This document shows positions 24,519-33,818 of a stretch of DNA of 60,619 nucleotides, piece after piece. Both the position numbers and the translations under genes were made by a program. The stretch is from Herbaspirillum rhizosphaerae (GTDB lineage Bacteria > Pseudomonadota > Gammaproteobacteria > Burkholderiales > Burkholderiaceae_D): the NCBI RefSeq assembly GCF_001189965.1, contig NZ_LFLU01000023.1, forward strand, positions 1 to 60,619, in the 5' to 3' direction. Position 1 is the stretch's first letter, and every line of letters begins with the position of its first letter. Below the pieces are notes generated by a model. The model was not told the DNA's origin. It saw only the letters and a program-made list of their open reading frames with translations, and did no database searches.

Positions 24519-26900
24519 TCAGAAGTCGACCTGGGCCGACAACACAAACGTGCGGCCGGAGGAAGTGCCGACATAACCGTTCTGCATCACCCAGTAGTTC
24601 TTGTCGAACAGGTTCTCGATGTTGGCGCGATAGGTCACGACCTGGCCGGCGGCCTTGGCGATATAGCGGGCGCCGACGTCCACGCGGGTCCAGCCTGGCA
24701 CCTTCAGGGTATTGGCGTTGCTGTACCACATGGCGCCGGTGCGGGTGACGCGGGTGTTCAAGGCCAGTCCTTGCAGCCACGGGGCATCCCAGTCCAGTCC
24801 CAGGTTGAAGTTGTTGCTCGGGATGGCGCCGACATCCTTGCCGTCAGTCGCGCCGTTTGCCGTGTGATATTGCTTGGCGTCGAAGAAGGTGCCGCTGGCG
24901 TTGAAACGCAGGCCGCGCAGCAGTTCGCCATAGGCCGCCAATTCCAGACCGCGCACGCGATTGCGGCCGTCTTGCGTGGTGTAGGTGACGCCGTTGACGA
25001 GCGTGCTGGTGCGGCTTGCCTGCTCGATCTGGAACAGCGCCGCCGTGGTCGTCACGCGGCCCCAGTCGGCCTTCACGCCGGTTTCATATTGCTTCGACTT
25101 GTAAGGCGGGAACACCTGGTTCGGATTGCCGTCGCTGGCGGAGGTGAAGCCGCCGGTGCTCAGCGCTGCGGTGTAGTTGGCGTAGAGCGAGAGGTTGTCG
25201 ATCGGCTTGACCACCACTCCCAGCACCGGCGAGACGGCGCTCTTGTTGGAGTTTTGCGGAACGGCGGCGAAGGTGTGCGTATACACCTGCTGGCGACGCA
25301 GGCCGCCGATCAGGCGCAGGCGATCATCGGCGAACGACAGCGTGTCGGTCAGCGCAAAACTGGTCAGACGGGTCTGGCTCTGCGGCGTCGGGTCGCCGCG
25401 GTTGATGGTGACCGCGGGCAGCGCGGTCGGGTTGTACAGGTTGGACGTGATGCCGGTACTCTGCGTAAGGAAGAAGTAGTCGGTCTGCTGATTGAGCATG
25501 TTCGCCCCCAGCATCACGGTGTGCTTGATGCCGCCCGTGTTGAAACGCGCACGCATGCCGACATCGGCCGAGGTCGACGTGACCTTCTGGTCGTAGTAAC
25601 CGTTGGTCAGGACGTTGGTGTCGCCCTGCGCATTGAGGATGGTCGCGCTGGGCCAGCTCTGGGACGATTGCGCCACGTGGTAGCCGACGGCGCCATAGGC
25701 GGTCAGCTGGTCGTTGATATCGTATTCGAGACGCGTGGCGACGGCCTTGTCGTCGGATTGCAGCGTGGTGCCGGGGTACAGGTTGGTCTTGCCGGACGGC
25801 GCTTCAGGCATCACCAGGCTGCTGATGCTGAACTGCGGACGGAAGTTGCGGGCGTCTTCGTGCTGGGTGTAGGCGTCCAGGCTCCAGCGCACGCGGCCGC
25901 CGTTGTAGTCCAGCCCGACCGAACCCATGCTTTGCTGCTGGTTGCTGCCGGACAGGCCGGTGTTGCCGTCGGCGTACAGCGCATTGACGCGGATGCCCCA
26001 CTCCTGGTTCTCGCCGAAACGGCGGCCGATGTCGCCCTTCAGGCCGAACTGGGAGTTGGACAGATAGGTCGCCGTCACGCTTGAGATCGGGTCTTCGTGC
26101 GCGCGCTTGGAAACCAGGTTGACCGCGCCGCCGACGCCGCCGGCCGGGCCCATGCCGTACATCAGGGTGCCCGGCCCCTTCAGCACTTCGATACGCTCGA
26201 CCATCGCGATCGGCATGCGCGTGAGCGGCACCATGCCGTACAGGCCGTTGAACGCCACGTCGTTGGCCGACATCGTGAAGCCGCGGATCTGATAGCTGTC
26301 GCCGAAGCCGCCGTTGCCGTTGGTATTGCGCACCGAGGCGTCGTTGGCGATGACGTCGCCGATGGCGCGCGCCTGCACGTCTTCGATGCCTTGCGAGGTG
26401 TAGTTGGTGGTGCTGAACGGGGTGTCCATCACGCTGGCGGTACCGAGCACGCCCAGACTGCCGCCGCGGGCGACCAGGCCGCCGGCGTAGGGCGCGGTGG
26501 GGTCGGCGCTTTCGGTGATGGTGACGGTGGGCAGCACGGCGTTGCTGTTGCTGCCGGTGGCCGCAGCAGTAGTCAGCACGTAGCCGCCGTCGGCGTTTTT
26601 CACGGCCAGCAGGCCGGAGCCGGTCAGCAGGACCGAGAAGCCTTCCGCCACGGTGTAGCGGCCGGACAGGCCGGCGGTCTGACGGTCATGGGTGACGGCC
26701 GGGTCGAACGACAGCAGGACGCCGGCACGGCGGGCGAAGTTGTTCAGGACGCGGTCCAGCGGACCGGCCGGGATGTCGTAGGCCAGACGCTGGCTGTCGA
26801 CGGCTTGCGCCTGCAGGCCGGCCACCGGCATGGAGAAGGCGGCCAGTACGGCCAGCCGCGCCAGGGTCGGGCGCGAAGGGAAACGGGTCAGGTTTTTCAT
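24519..26900 (-). CDS. TonB-dependent siderophore receptor with STN signalling domain
   Basis: A 793-residue outer-membrane transducer. After a signal peptide (ending near GLQAQA) residues 35-105 form the STN domain (YDIPAGPLDRVLNNFARRAGVLLSFDP), which talks to FecR. The plug has ERIEVLKGPGTLMYGMGPAGGVGGAVNLVSK, and the barrel ends in TFVLSAQVDF with the terminal aromatic residue. It imports a ferric siderophore with TonB energy and signals its presence through FecR/FecI encoded upstream. GGAAAT at 26999-26994 on the minus strand, in the gap after FecR, may be the -35 element of a FecI-type promoter. Confidence 0.95.
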   Translation of the reverse strand: MKNLTRFPSRPTLARLAVLAAFSMPVAGLQAQAVDSQRLAYDIPAGPLDRVLNNFARRAGVLLSFDPAVTHDRQTAGLSGRYTVAEGFSVLLTGSGLLAVKNADGGYVLTTAAATGSNSNAVLPTVTITESADPTAPYAGGLVARGGSLGVLGTASVMDTPFSTTNYTSQGIEDVQARAIGDVIANDASVRNTNGNGGFGDSYQIRGFTMSANDVAFNGLYGMVPLTRMPIAMVERIEVLKGPGTLMYGMGPAGGVGGAVNLVSKRAHEDPISSVTATYLSNSQFGLKGDIGRRFGENQEWGIRVNALYADGNTGLSGSNQQQSMGSVGLDYNGGRVRWSLDAYTQHEDARNFRPQFSISSLVMPEAPSGKTNLYPGTTLQSDDKAVATRLEYDINDQLTAYGAVGYHVAQSSQSWPSATILNAQGDTNVLTNGYYDQKVTSTSADVGMRARFNTGGIKHTVMLGANMLNQQTDYFFLTQSTGITSNLYNPTALPAVTINRGDPTPQSQTRLTSFALTDTLSFADDRLRLIGGLRRQQVYTHTFAAVPQNSNKSAVSPVLGVVVKPIDNLSLYANYTAALSTGGFTSASDGNPNQVFPPYKSKQYETGVKADWGRVTTTAALFQIEQASRTSTLVNGVTYTTQDGRNRVRGLELAAYGELLRGLRFNASGTFFDAKQYHTANGATDGKDVGAIPSNNFNLGLDWDAPWLQGLALNTRVTRTGAMWYSNANTLKVPGWTRVDVGARYIAKAAGQVVTYRANIENLFDKNYWVMQNGYVGTSSGRTFVLSAQVDF

Positions 26901-27002
26901 ACGGTTTTTACGTTGATTGGCAAAGGTGCTATCAGGTAAACCGAACGAGCCAAGAAAACCTGCAGAAGAAAATTGAAAAGATGTCCTGACCTGATTTCCA
27001 GC

Positions 27003-28010
27003 TCAGGCGCCGGCGCGCGGACGCAAGGTGATCCAGTAGGAAGTGAAGGTGTCGATCTGCACCGGCAAGGTCCGCGCAATCGCCGCCAGGATGCGCGCCG
27101 GCTGGTCCAGGGGAAACACGCCCGAGATGGTCAGCCCGGCGATAGCCGGATCGCAGCGCAGCTTGCCGGGCATGTTACGGTCCAATTCGGCCACCAGTTC
27201 GCCCAGCGGCATGCGGTCGGCGACGATGACGCCGTCGGTCCAGGCCACCGTTTCTTCCGCGGCCGGCGACAACTTGCCGACCAGTCCCCGGCGGTCGAAC
27301 AGCCCCTGGCGTCCGGCGTCGATGCGGATGGACTGAGACGCGCCGGCCGGCTGAAACGCCACCGCGCCTTCGAACACCGCGACCCGCATGCCGGCCTCGC
27401 TGTCGCGCACCTGGAAACGGGTGCCCAGCGCACGCGCCTGCCCCAGCCGGGTCTGCACCACCAGAGGACGATAGGCGCGATTGTTTTCATGCGCCGTGGT
27501 CACCAGCACTTCGCCGCGGTGCAGGCGCAGCAGGCGGCGCTGCTCGTCATAAGCGGCGTCGACGGCGGTGGCGGTATTGAGTTCGACCACTGTGCCGTCG
27601 GCCAGCACCACGCGCCGACGCTCGCCGGCCGCGGTCGAATATTCGGCCATCAGCGCGCGCCACGGCACCATCTCGCTGCCGCCGGCGACCGCCAGGCCGA
27701 CGCCCATGGCCACGCACAGCGTCTTGATGGCGAAACGGCGGTTGTAGCGATGCCGGCTGTCGCCGGCGCCGATGCTGCCATGGGTCAGCGCGCTGGGCAG
27801 GCTGGAAACGCGCTCGCTCAGCGATTGCAGCCGTTGCCAGGCCAGCTCGTGACGGGCCTCCGCGGCGCGCCAGCGGCGGCAGGCTTCGCGTTCCTGCTCA
27901 GTGGCGGCGCCCGATTGCAGCTTCACCATCCAGTCGATGGCGACCGTCACGATATCGTCGCCGGGGGCGACGGGATTGGTCGCCTTGTCAGCCACCCTGT
28001 CAGTCGCCAT
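27003..28010 (-). CDS. fecR: FecR family anti-sigma/sigma regulator
   Basis: A 335-residue inner-membrane regulator. The cytoplasmic N-terminus has WMVKLQSGAATEQEREACRRWRAAEARHELAWQRL (the DUF4880 block). A hydrophobic segment around residues 95-115 follows, then the periplasmic FecR domain (ERRRVVLADGTVVELNTATAV, ARALGTRFQVRD). It relays the receptor signal across the membrane to FecI. Its start overlaps the sigma-factor gene by 11 bp, so both are translated from one message. Confidence 0.93.
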   Translation of the reverse strand: MATDRVADKATNPVAPGDDIVTVAIDWMVKLQSGAATEQEREACRRWRAAEARHELAWQRLQSLSERVSSLPSALTHGSIGAGDSRHRYNRRFAIKTLCVAMGVGLAVAGGSEMVPWRALMAEYSTAAGERRRVVLADGTVVELNTATAVDAAYDEQRRLLRLHRGEVLVTTAHENNRAYRPLVVQTRLGQARALGTRFQVRDSEAGMRVAVFEGAVAFQPAGASQSIRIDAGRQGLFDRRGLVGKLSPAAEETVAWTDGVIVADRMPLGELVAELDRNMPGKLRCDPAIAGLTISGVFPLDQPARILAAIARTLPVQIDTFTSYWITLRPRAGA

Positions 28011-28512
28011 ACTGCACGCGATAACAGGCCAGGAAGGCGCGCTTCATGTATTGCTGCACCGAACTCAGGGACACTTCCAGACGAACGGCGATCTCGGCAT
28101 AGCCAAGGCCGTCCAGCTGGGACAGCAGGAAAGCGCTGCGCACCTTGGCCGGCAAGGCGGCCAGCATGGCGTCGATTTCGTTGAGGGTTTCCAGCACCAG
28201 CAGCCGCGCCTCGGGTGAAGGGATGTGTTCGGGCGGCAGCTGCGCCAGCATCTCCAGAAAGGCGGCTTCCAGCGCGCAGCGGCGGAAGTGATCAATCATC
28301 AGGCCGCGGGCGATGGTGGCCAGCAGGACGCGCGCTTCATCCAGGTAGAAATCGCGGCGCGACATCATGATCCGGACGAAGGTGTCCTGCGCCAGATCGG
28401 CCGCCAGCTCCGGATTATCGGTGCGGCGACGCAGCCAGCCCAGCAGCCAGCGATGATGGCCGGCGTAGAGGCCGGCCATGTCTTGGTGATGCGGTTGAAC
28501 GGCGGCGGTCAT
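28000..28512 (-). CDS. fecI: ECF RNA polymerase sigma factor, FecI-like
   Basis: A 170-residue iron-starvation sigma factor. Region 2 is LLGWLRRRTDNPELAADLAQDTFVRIM with DHFRR after it, and region 4 is LSQLDGLGYAEIAVRLEVSLSSVQQYMKRAFLACY. ATG 28512 is chosen because the extension from 28608 would run through the Fur box. It is the first gene of the fecI-fecR-receptor set and should transcribe the receptor gene when the siderophore is bound. Confidence 0.93.
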   Translation of the reverse strand: MTAAVQPHHQDMAGLYAGHHRWLLGWLRRRTDNPELAADLAQDTFVRIMMSRRDFYLDEARVLLATIARGLMIDHFRRCALEAAFLEMLAQLPPEHIPSPEARLLVLETLNEIDAMLAALPAKVRSAFLLSQLDGLGYAEIAVRLEVSLSSVQQYMKRAFLACYRVQYGD

Positions 28513-28522
28513 GACAGCAAAA

Positions 28523-28545
28523 ATAATGAGAATAGTTCTCATTAT
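28523..28545. promoter_or_regulatory. Fur box upstream of fecI
   Basis: A perfect inverted repeat with 10-base arms (ATAATGAGAA at 28523-28532, mirrored at 28536-28545) around a 3-base centre, 10 bp before the fecI start. It fits the GATAATGATAATCATTATC-type Fur consensus, so iron-replete cells should repress the operon. Confidence 0.9.
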
Positions 28546-28824
28546 AATATGCATCGTTCTTCGCGCCAATGTGGATGCCTCCTTAGTTGTTTTTCGAACA
28601 TCCGGCACTACGCTGCCTGGCCGCCCGATGTCGATGCAGATCCGACCGTTGCAAGAGCTGCACTACCCCGGCGATATCCCCATCCTCCCGATAAATGCCG
28701 CCACGCCAACTGCCTGAAAACAACACGGCGCAACCGCATTATTTCCCATTGATCCGGCAACACTGCGCTAGAATCATTCGGACAAGTATCTTGTTTTGAT
28801 CAAATCAAATAACGGGGAAATAAG
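28546..28824. other. Leader region between fecI and the binding-protein gene
   Basis: Together with the Fur box, about 310 bases lie between the divergent fecI and binding-protein genes. A TATAAT-like sequence is at 28543-28548 beside the Fur box. No gene or terminator is seen in the rest. Confidence 0.4.
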
Positions 28825-29994
28825 ATGCCGCAGAACAAATATGCTTCCCGCCGGCGGCTGCTGTCCGCCTTGTTTGTCTGCAGTTTTTTGCTGCCGGCCG
28901 CGGCCTGTGCCGAGGATGACCGTATCGCCCGGCTCGGTTTTGTGGCGCGCATGCCGGATGTGCTGGCGCAAAGCGCCCGCCAGGGTGCGGCCATCGCGGT
29001 GGATGAAGCCAACGAGCAGCGCGCCAGGACGGCAGACGCCATCCGTTTCGAGCTGGTGCCGCAGGATGACCGCGGCAATCCCAACATGGCTGCCAACGTC
29101 GCCAGGTATTTCGTCAAATCCAGTGCCAGCGGCGTCATCGGCCATTGGAGTTCCGACGCAGCATTCGCCGCAGCAGATATTTACGAGCGGGCAGGCATCG
29201 CCCAGGTGAACTTCACGTCGACCAGCAGCGAACTGACCAGCCGTGGCTATAAAACGGCGTTTCGCGTGGTCGGCAGCACGGCAGGCGTGGCTGCCTCGCT
29301 GGCCGATGCGGCGATTGACGAGTTGCAAGGTCAACACATTGCGGTGATCGGCAACGATTCGTCGTCCAGCAAGGCGCTGACCGAGGCCTTTATCGGGCAG
29401 CTGACGGCGCGTTCGAAAAAAGTGTTGCAAACCGCCACGGTGGGCGCGACGACCTCGGATTTCAATACGGTGTTGAAATCGGCGACCGAGATGCAGGCCG
29501 ACGTGATCTTCTTTGCCGCGTATGTGGCGCAAGTTCCGGCGTTTCTGGCGGCCGTCAAACGGCTCAACGTCAAGGCCAGGATCTTGCTCAACACGGGCAC
29601 CACCAATCAGGATGTTTCCGCCGAGGACAACGGCCATTTTTATGCGCTGGAAGCAGACATTCCCCAGGACCAGTGTCCGTCCTGGAAAGCCTTCAATCAG
29701 AAATATCAGGCCAGGTACGGCCGCCCGCCCAGCACCTATTCGCGCTATGCCTACAACGCGGCGGGCGCGCTGATACAGGCCGTGCGCCAGGCCAATTCCA
29801 CCGAGGCAGCGAAGGTGACCGCAGCCTTGCACGATATTCGCTATGCCAGCCTGAGCGGCGAGATCGCTTTCGACAAGGCCGGCAATCGCATCAACCCGCC
29901 CTACACGCTGTATCACGCCGAAGGGGCAAGCTGGCGGCCCATACGGTTTTTCTCCGCCGACAAGAACAGCAACGCCCGCTGCGCAAAATCGTGA
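28825..29994 (+). CDS. Branched-chain amino acid type ABC transporter substrate-binding protein
   Basis: A 389-residue periplasmic binding protein (LivJ/ANF-receptor type I fold). The signal peptide ends near PAAACA. Blocks include QGAAIAVDEAN, GVIGHWSSDAAFAAADIYERAGIAQVNFTSTSSELT, RVVGSTAGVAASLADA and the lobe 2 stretch ATTSDFNTVLKSATEMQADVIFFA. GGGGAAA precedes ATG 28825. No permease or ATPase genes are adjacent, so it either serves a transporter encoded elsewhere or acts as a solitary sensor ligand-binding protein. Confidence 0.9.
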   Translation: MPQNKYASRRRLLSALFVCSFLLPAAACAEDDRIARLGFVARMPDVLAQSARQGAAIAVDEANEQRARTADAIRFELVPQDDRGNPNMAANVARYFVKSSASGVIGHWSSDAAFAAADIYERAGIAQVNFTSTSSELTSRGYKTAFRVVGSTAGVAASLADAAIDELQGQHIAVIGNDSSSSKALTEAFIGQLTARSKKVLQTATVGATTSDFNTVLKSATEMQADVIFFAAYVAQVPAFLAAVKRLNVKARILLNTGTTNQDVSAEDNGHFYALEADIPQDQCPSWKAFNQKYQARYGRPPSTYSRYAYNAAGALIQAVRQANSTEAAKVTAALHDIRYASLSGEIAFDKAGNRINPPYTLYHAEGASWRPIRFFSADKNSNARCAKS

Positions 29995-30196
29995 ACACTC
30001 GCCAGCCGTACGAATGAAGTCGATTGCATCTTGTTTTTCCTGATGCTGCCGGCGGCCTTGGCCGACACGTTCGTAGAAGCCGGCGCAGTGTCGTCATCTG
30101 TACCGGCTGAAGAATCAACGGCGATGAACAGCCGGCCTGCCGTGGTATATTGCGCGCCACCCGGTCCGGCCCGTCACTACACTTCCCTTGCCTTCC

Positions 30197-30727
30197 ATGT
30201 CACCCCTGAAGTACCTGAGCGCCTACCCCGAACAAACCCGCGAGCAAGTGTCGCTGCTGCTGGCGCAGAATCGCCTGGGTGAAGTGCTGCTCAAACGCTA
30301 TCCGAAAGCGCATGAACTGCGCACCGACAAAGCGCTGTATCAGTATGTCCAGGACCTGAAGACCGAATACCTGCGCAATGCCGAGCCGATCAACAAGGTC
30401 GCCTACGACAGCAAGATCCACGTGATCAATCACGCTCTGGGCCTGCACACCTCGATTTCACGCATTCAGGGCGGCAAGTTGAAAGCCAAGCACGAGATCC
30501 GCGTGGCAGCCTTGTTCAAAGAAGCGCCGCTTGAATTTCTGCGGATGATCGCGGTGCACGAACTTGCACATATCAAGGAAAAGGAACACGACAAGGCGTT
30601 CTACAAACTCTGTTCTTACATGGAGCCGAACTATCATCAGTATGAGTTCGATCTGCGTCTTTACCTCACGGAACTGGATGCCTCCGGACGACGGCTCTGG
30701 AGCGCAGAAAAACCGGAGCGTGCATAG
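30197..30727 (+). CDS. YgjP-like zinc metallopeptidase domain protein (DUF45)
   Basis: A 176-residue protein with the zinc motif HELAHIKEKEH (His121, Glu122, His125, third ligand His131), the signature of the YgjP/WLM gluzincin-like group. The N-terminal part is helical (TREQVSLLLAQNRLGEVLLKRYP). No signal peptide or membrane segment, so cytoplasmic. The exact substrate of the group is unsettled; both peptidase and nucleotide-related roles have been proposed. The start ATG 30197 is chosen over TTG 30188. Confidence 0.88.
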   Translation: MSPLKYLSAYPEQTREQVSLLLAQNRLGEVLLKRYPKAHELRTDKALYQYVQDLKTEYLRNAEPINKVAYDSKIHVINHALGLHTSISRIQGGKLKAKHEIRVAALFKEAPLEFLRMIAVHELAHIKEKEHDKAFYKLCSYMEPNYHQYEFDLRLYLTELDASGRRLWSAEKPERA

Positions 30728-31064
30728 ACCTGCCGGTCGGCAACCGCATCGGATGCCCGGCGCTCGCGCCATCGTCCCGACTTTTTCGATCTCGTCAAAT
30801 TGACGTACACTCACGCAATCGTTGCCCGCAACATGGTGTTGTGAAGCAACAAACATGCATCCCTCTTCTTGCATCATCGTCGTCGCGCCGGCATGCGCGC
30901 ACGCTGATTCAACCTGCATCGGATCCAGCCATGCCGCGTGTGACCGGAGCACACAAACCTGGATTCAATTCTTACCCGCAAGTCCCCTGACCCTTTCCTG
31001 CGCCTGAGCGCGCAGGCAGGCGAATATTCGAGCGCCGGTGCGCAATGCGTCAAGAAAGAGCGAC
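30728..31064. other. Intergenic stretch upstream of the sensor kinase
   Basis: About 337 bases. A TTGACG at 30800-30805 could be a -35 hexamer but no matching -10 is convincing. A plus-strand frame 30822-31007 is Cys/Ser/Ala-rich and has no ribosome site. No supported gene is present. Confidence 0.35.
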
Positions 31065-32198
31065 ATGAAGCTGTACTATTTCATCACCAAACACATGAAC
31101 GACATCCTGGCGGAGTGGGAACGCTTCGCGCATGTCTTGTCGGGTAACGCACATCAGAAACCCGATTTGGTCTTGCGCGACCATGCACGGGAAATTCTCC
31201 AGGCCATCGCCGTCGATATCGAAACGCTGCAAAATCCTGAACAGCAGCAATTGAAATCGCAAGGGCTGGCGCCGGGATTGTATTCGCAGCGCAGCGCCGC
31301 ATCGATACACGGCGCCTTGCGCCAGGCCGGCGATTTTTCCTTGCTGCAGGTCAGTGCCGAATATCGCGCCTTGCGCGCGACGGTGTTGCGCCTGTGGCTG
31401 CCGCAGGTAGAGACGATGTCCGGCGAGACGATACAGCAGATGGTGCGCTTCAACGAAGCCATCGACCAGGCGCTGAGCGAATCGGTGCTGACGTTTTCCG
31501 CGCGCGCCGATCACACCAGGGAATTGTTCCTGGCCATTCTCGGGCACGACCTTCGGGCGCCATTGACCACGATGGGATTGACCGCCGACCTGATGATGCA
31601 TGCCATCCTGCCTGCGGAAAAAGTCATGGAACTCGGCGCCCGCATCAAGCGCAGTGCGCGCATGATGAACGCCATGGTCGACGATCTGCTCGGCTATACG
31701 CGCACACAGCTGGGCAACGGCATGCCTACGCTCTGCCTGCCGACCGATCTGCTCGATGTGTTCCGGTCGGTGGTGGAAGAAGCCGGTTCCATGCATCCCA
31801 AGATGCGATTCGAATTGCACACCGACGGCGACCTGAATGGTTCTTTCGATGCGGTACGCATGCACCAGCTGTTTTCCAATCTGCTGCTTAACGCCGCCCA
31901 GTACGGCACCTCCGAGCGGCCTGTGACGCTCGATGCGCGCAGCAGCGACATCGGGATTGTGGTCAGCGTCAAGAATTACGGCACAGAGATTCCGTTCGAA
32001 TCGCTGCAATCCATCTTCAGGCCGCTGGTGCAACTGCCGACCGAATCCGGCAACGACGGACGCCCGAGAACAAGCCTCGGCCTGGGACTTTTCATCGCGC
32101 GCGAAGTGGCGCTCGCGCATGGCGGCAGCATCAAGGTGGAATCGAGTACGGAATCGGGGACCATCTTTACGGTCGAGCTTCCGGCAAATCGCGCTTAA
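31065..32198 (+). CDS. Soluble sensor histidine kinase with RsbRD-like N-terminus
   Basis: A 377-residue kinase without membrane segments. Residues 5-145 are a helical sensor region (MNDILAEWERFAHVL, LVLRDHAREILQAIAVDIE) like the RsbRD N-terminal domain of other Proteobacteria kinases. The H-box is AILGHDLRAPL (His161), followed by the N-box LFSNLLLNAAQYG and the G-box SLGLGLFIAREVALAHGG. AAGAAAGAG lies before ATG 31065. No response regulator is adjacent, so this is an orphan kinase sensing a cytoplasmic signal. Confidence 0.9.
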   Translation: MKLYYFITKHMNDILAEWERFAHVLSGNAHQKPDLVLRDHAREILQAIAVDIETLQNPEQQQLKSQGLAPGLYSQRSAASIHGALRQAGDFSLLQVSAEYRALRATVLRLWLPQVETMSGETIQQMVRFNEAIDQALSESVLTFSARADHTRELFLAILGHDLRAPLTTMGLTADLMMHAILPAEKVMELGARIKRSARMMNAMVDDLLGYTRTQLGNGMPTLCLPTDLLDVFRSVVEEAGSMHPKMRFELHTDGDLNGSFDAVRMHQLFSNLLLNAAQYGTSERPVTLDARSSDIGIVVSVKNYGTEIPFESLQSIFRPLVQLPTESGNDGRPRTSLGLGLFIAREVALAHGGSIKVESSTESGTIFTVELPANRA

Positions 32199-32342
32199 GG
32201 AATTGCGTCACGACGGACCGCGCTGCATATTTTGCAGACCGGCAAGCTTGACGAAGTGCAAAGCAAAAACGCGCATCAACTCCCTTGCCGATCTCAGCAT
32301 GGCGAACGATACTGGATATGGCCTACTCTTCACGGAGGACAT

Positions 32343-32573
32343 ATGGAGCGGTCGCACGATGCATTGACGATGCAAATGCTGCATTGGATTGAACAAGGCA
32401 AGCCGTCTTACTCTGAAGTCCTGGAAGTCTGGAAAAGCACCTGTCCCCGGCTGACCATATGGGAAGACGCCTGCGCCGACGGCTTCGTCGACTCTGCTGC
32501 GGGAATGTCCGGCATGGTCTCGCTCACCGAAAAGGGACGCAGTTTTCTGTCCCGGCAGTCGCCGCCGGCATAG
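32343..32573 (+). CDS. Small uncharacterised cytoplasmic protein
   Basis: A 76-residue protein (MERSHDALTMQMLHWIEQGK at the start, GMVSLTEKGRSFLSRQ near the end). The ending V-S-L-T-E-K-G-R looks like the wing of a winged-helix domain (Arg/Lys-Gly pairs after a strand), so it may bind nucleic acid. A strong ribosome site GGAGG lies 3-8 bases before ATG 32343. It stands alone between the kinase gene and a convergent AhpD-like gene. Confidence 0.65.
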   Translation: MERSHDALTMQMLHWIEQGKPSYSEVLEVWKSTCPRLTIWEDACADGFVDSAAGMSGMVSLTEKGRSFLSRQSPPA

Positions 32574-32679
32574 ACGCCCTGCCCGTTTCGACGCAGCCGT
32601 CCAGCTTATTCCGTGCCGGCGCAGATCCTGAACAGGGATTCTGACATCTGAAAATCTGCGCCGGTCTTCACTCTTGGTT

Positions 32680-33024
32680 TTACGCCTGTTCCAGCGCAGC
32701 GTACGCATCCAGCACGCGCGCCGAATACGTCACGGCGGCGCCCGCATTCAATGCAATCGCCACGCCCAGCGCTTCGGCGATTTCTTCGCGCGACGCACCG
32801 TGCCTGACCGCCGCCTGCGTGTGCACTGCGATGCAACCGTCGCAACGGGTCGTGACGGCGACCGCCAGCGCGATCAGCTCATGCGTCTTGCCGTCGAGGT
32901 GGCCGGTTTTGGCGCCGGCGCCGTCGAGGGTCTGCAAGCCGCGCACCACATCCGGGCTCAGTTTGGCGAGATCGCCGACGCGCGCCAGCAATTGGTCGCG
33001 ATAGCCGTTCCAGTTCATCATCAT
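32680..33024 (-). CDS. Carboxymuconolactone decarboxylase/AhpD-like protein
   Basis: A 114-residue AhpD-like protein with RCDGCIAVHT (Cys61, Cys64, His68) and HELIALAVAVTTR before it. Three ATG codons stand in a row; the first (33024) is best spaced from GAGGAG. The CxxC indicates redox activity, as in alkylhydroperoxidase partner proteins. It is 20 bp downstream of the SDR at 33045 in one operon, divergent from the LysR gene at 33977. Confidence 0.9.
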   Translation of the reverse strand: MMMNWNGYRDQLLARVGDLAKLSPDVVRGLQTLDGAGAKTGHLDGKTHELIALAVAVTTRCDGCIAVHTQAAVRHGASREEIAEALGVAIALNAGAAVTYSARVLDAYAALEQA

Positions 33025-33044
33025 GTCGCTGCTCCTCTATCTGA

Positions 33045-33818
33045 TCAGTTGCGGCCGGCAGTGACGCCGCCATCCACCGGCAAGACGGCGCCGGTAATCC
33101 ACGAGGCATTGGTCGACGCCAGGAACAGCATCGCCTCGGCGACGTCGGCCGGCTGGCCGTTGCGCCCCAGCGGGTGGAAACTGTTGAAGGACGGCAGCGT
33201 TTCCTTGACCTGCTCGTCGCTCATGAAAGTGTTGTAGACCGGCGTCTCGACCACCGCAGGCGCGACGGTGTTGATGCGGATATTCAGCGGCGCCAGCTCC
33301 AGGGCCAGGTTGCGCGTCAGCGCATGCACGCCGGCATTGGCTGCCGAATACGCCGCCGACGGCGTCGCGCCGATGGCTTGCAATGCCCACAGCGAGCCGG
33401 TCTGGACGATGGCGCCGCCGCCGCGCAGTTGCATCGCCTTGGCTGCGGCCTGCGCCATGAAGAATTTGCCTTTGAGAATGATGTCGAGGAACCAGCTGTA
33501 TTCCTGCTCGTTGACGTCAAGAAAGGCTTTCGGTTTGAACACACCCGCGTTGTTGATCAGGATGTCGACGCCGCCGAACGCTTCCGTCGCGGCGGCGACC
33601 AGCGCCTGCGCGGTTGCCGGTGCGGCGATGTCGCCCGCCACGTAGCGCACTTTAGCGCCGCTGGCGTCGATCTCTTGTGCCGCCTGTTTCAGTTTGGCGG
33701 CGTCACGGCCGCCGATGACCACCGATGCGCCGGCCGCTACCAGACGTTTGGCGACCTCTTTGCCGATGCCCGAGCCACCGCCGGTGACGATCGCGACCTT
33801 GGAAGAAAAACTATGCAT
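33045..33818 (-). CDS. SDR family oxidoreductase with Asn in place of the catalytic Lys
   Basis: A 257-residue classical SDR: IVTGGGSGIGKEVAKRL, LINNAGVF, QTGSLWALQ and a C-terminal ITGAVLPVDGGVTAG. The active-site motif reads YSAANAGVH, so Tyr is kept but the usual YxxxK lysine is Asn (codon AAT at 33344-33342). AAAGGA precedes ATG 33818. It is the first gene of the SDR-AhpD operon, controlled most likely by the divergent LysR gene at 33977. The change may weaken or alter catalysis. Confidence 0.9.
   Translation of the reverse strand: MHSFSSKVAIVTGGGSGIGKEVAKRLVAAGASVVIGGRDAAKLKQAAQEIDASGAKVRYVAGDIAAPATAQALVAAATEAFGGVDILINNAGVFKPKAFLDVNEQEYSWFLDIILKGKFFMAQAAAKAMQLRGGGAIVQTGSLWALQAIGATPSAAYSAANAGVHALTRNLALELAPLNIRINTVAPAVVETPVYNTFMSDEQVKETLPSFNSFHPLGRNGQPADVAEAMLFLASTNASWITGAVLPVDGGVTAGRN

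Noticed and set aside
24276..26084. 602-codon plus-strand frame
   Set aside because: Antisense shadow of the TonB receptor gene. Composition is Arg/Gly/Val/His-rich without any domain, while the minus strand is a textbook receptor.
30031..30282. Frame starting with a signal-peptide-like MFFLMLPAALA
   Set aside because: No ribosome site, the start is a TTG-type codon, and it overlaps the YgjP-like gene in another frame with a Pro/Arg-rich tail.
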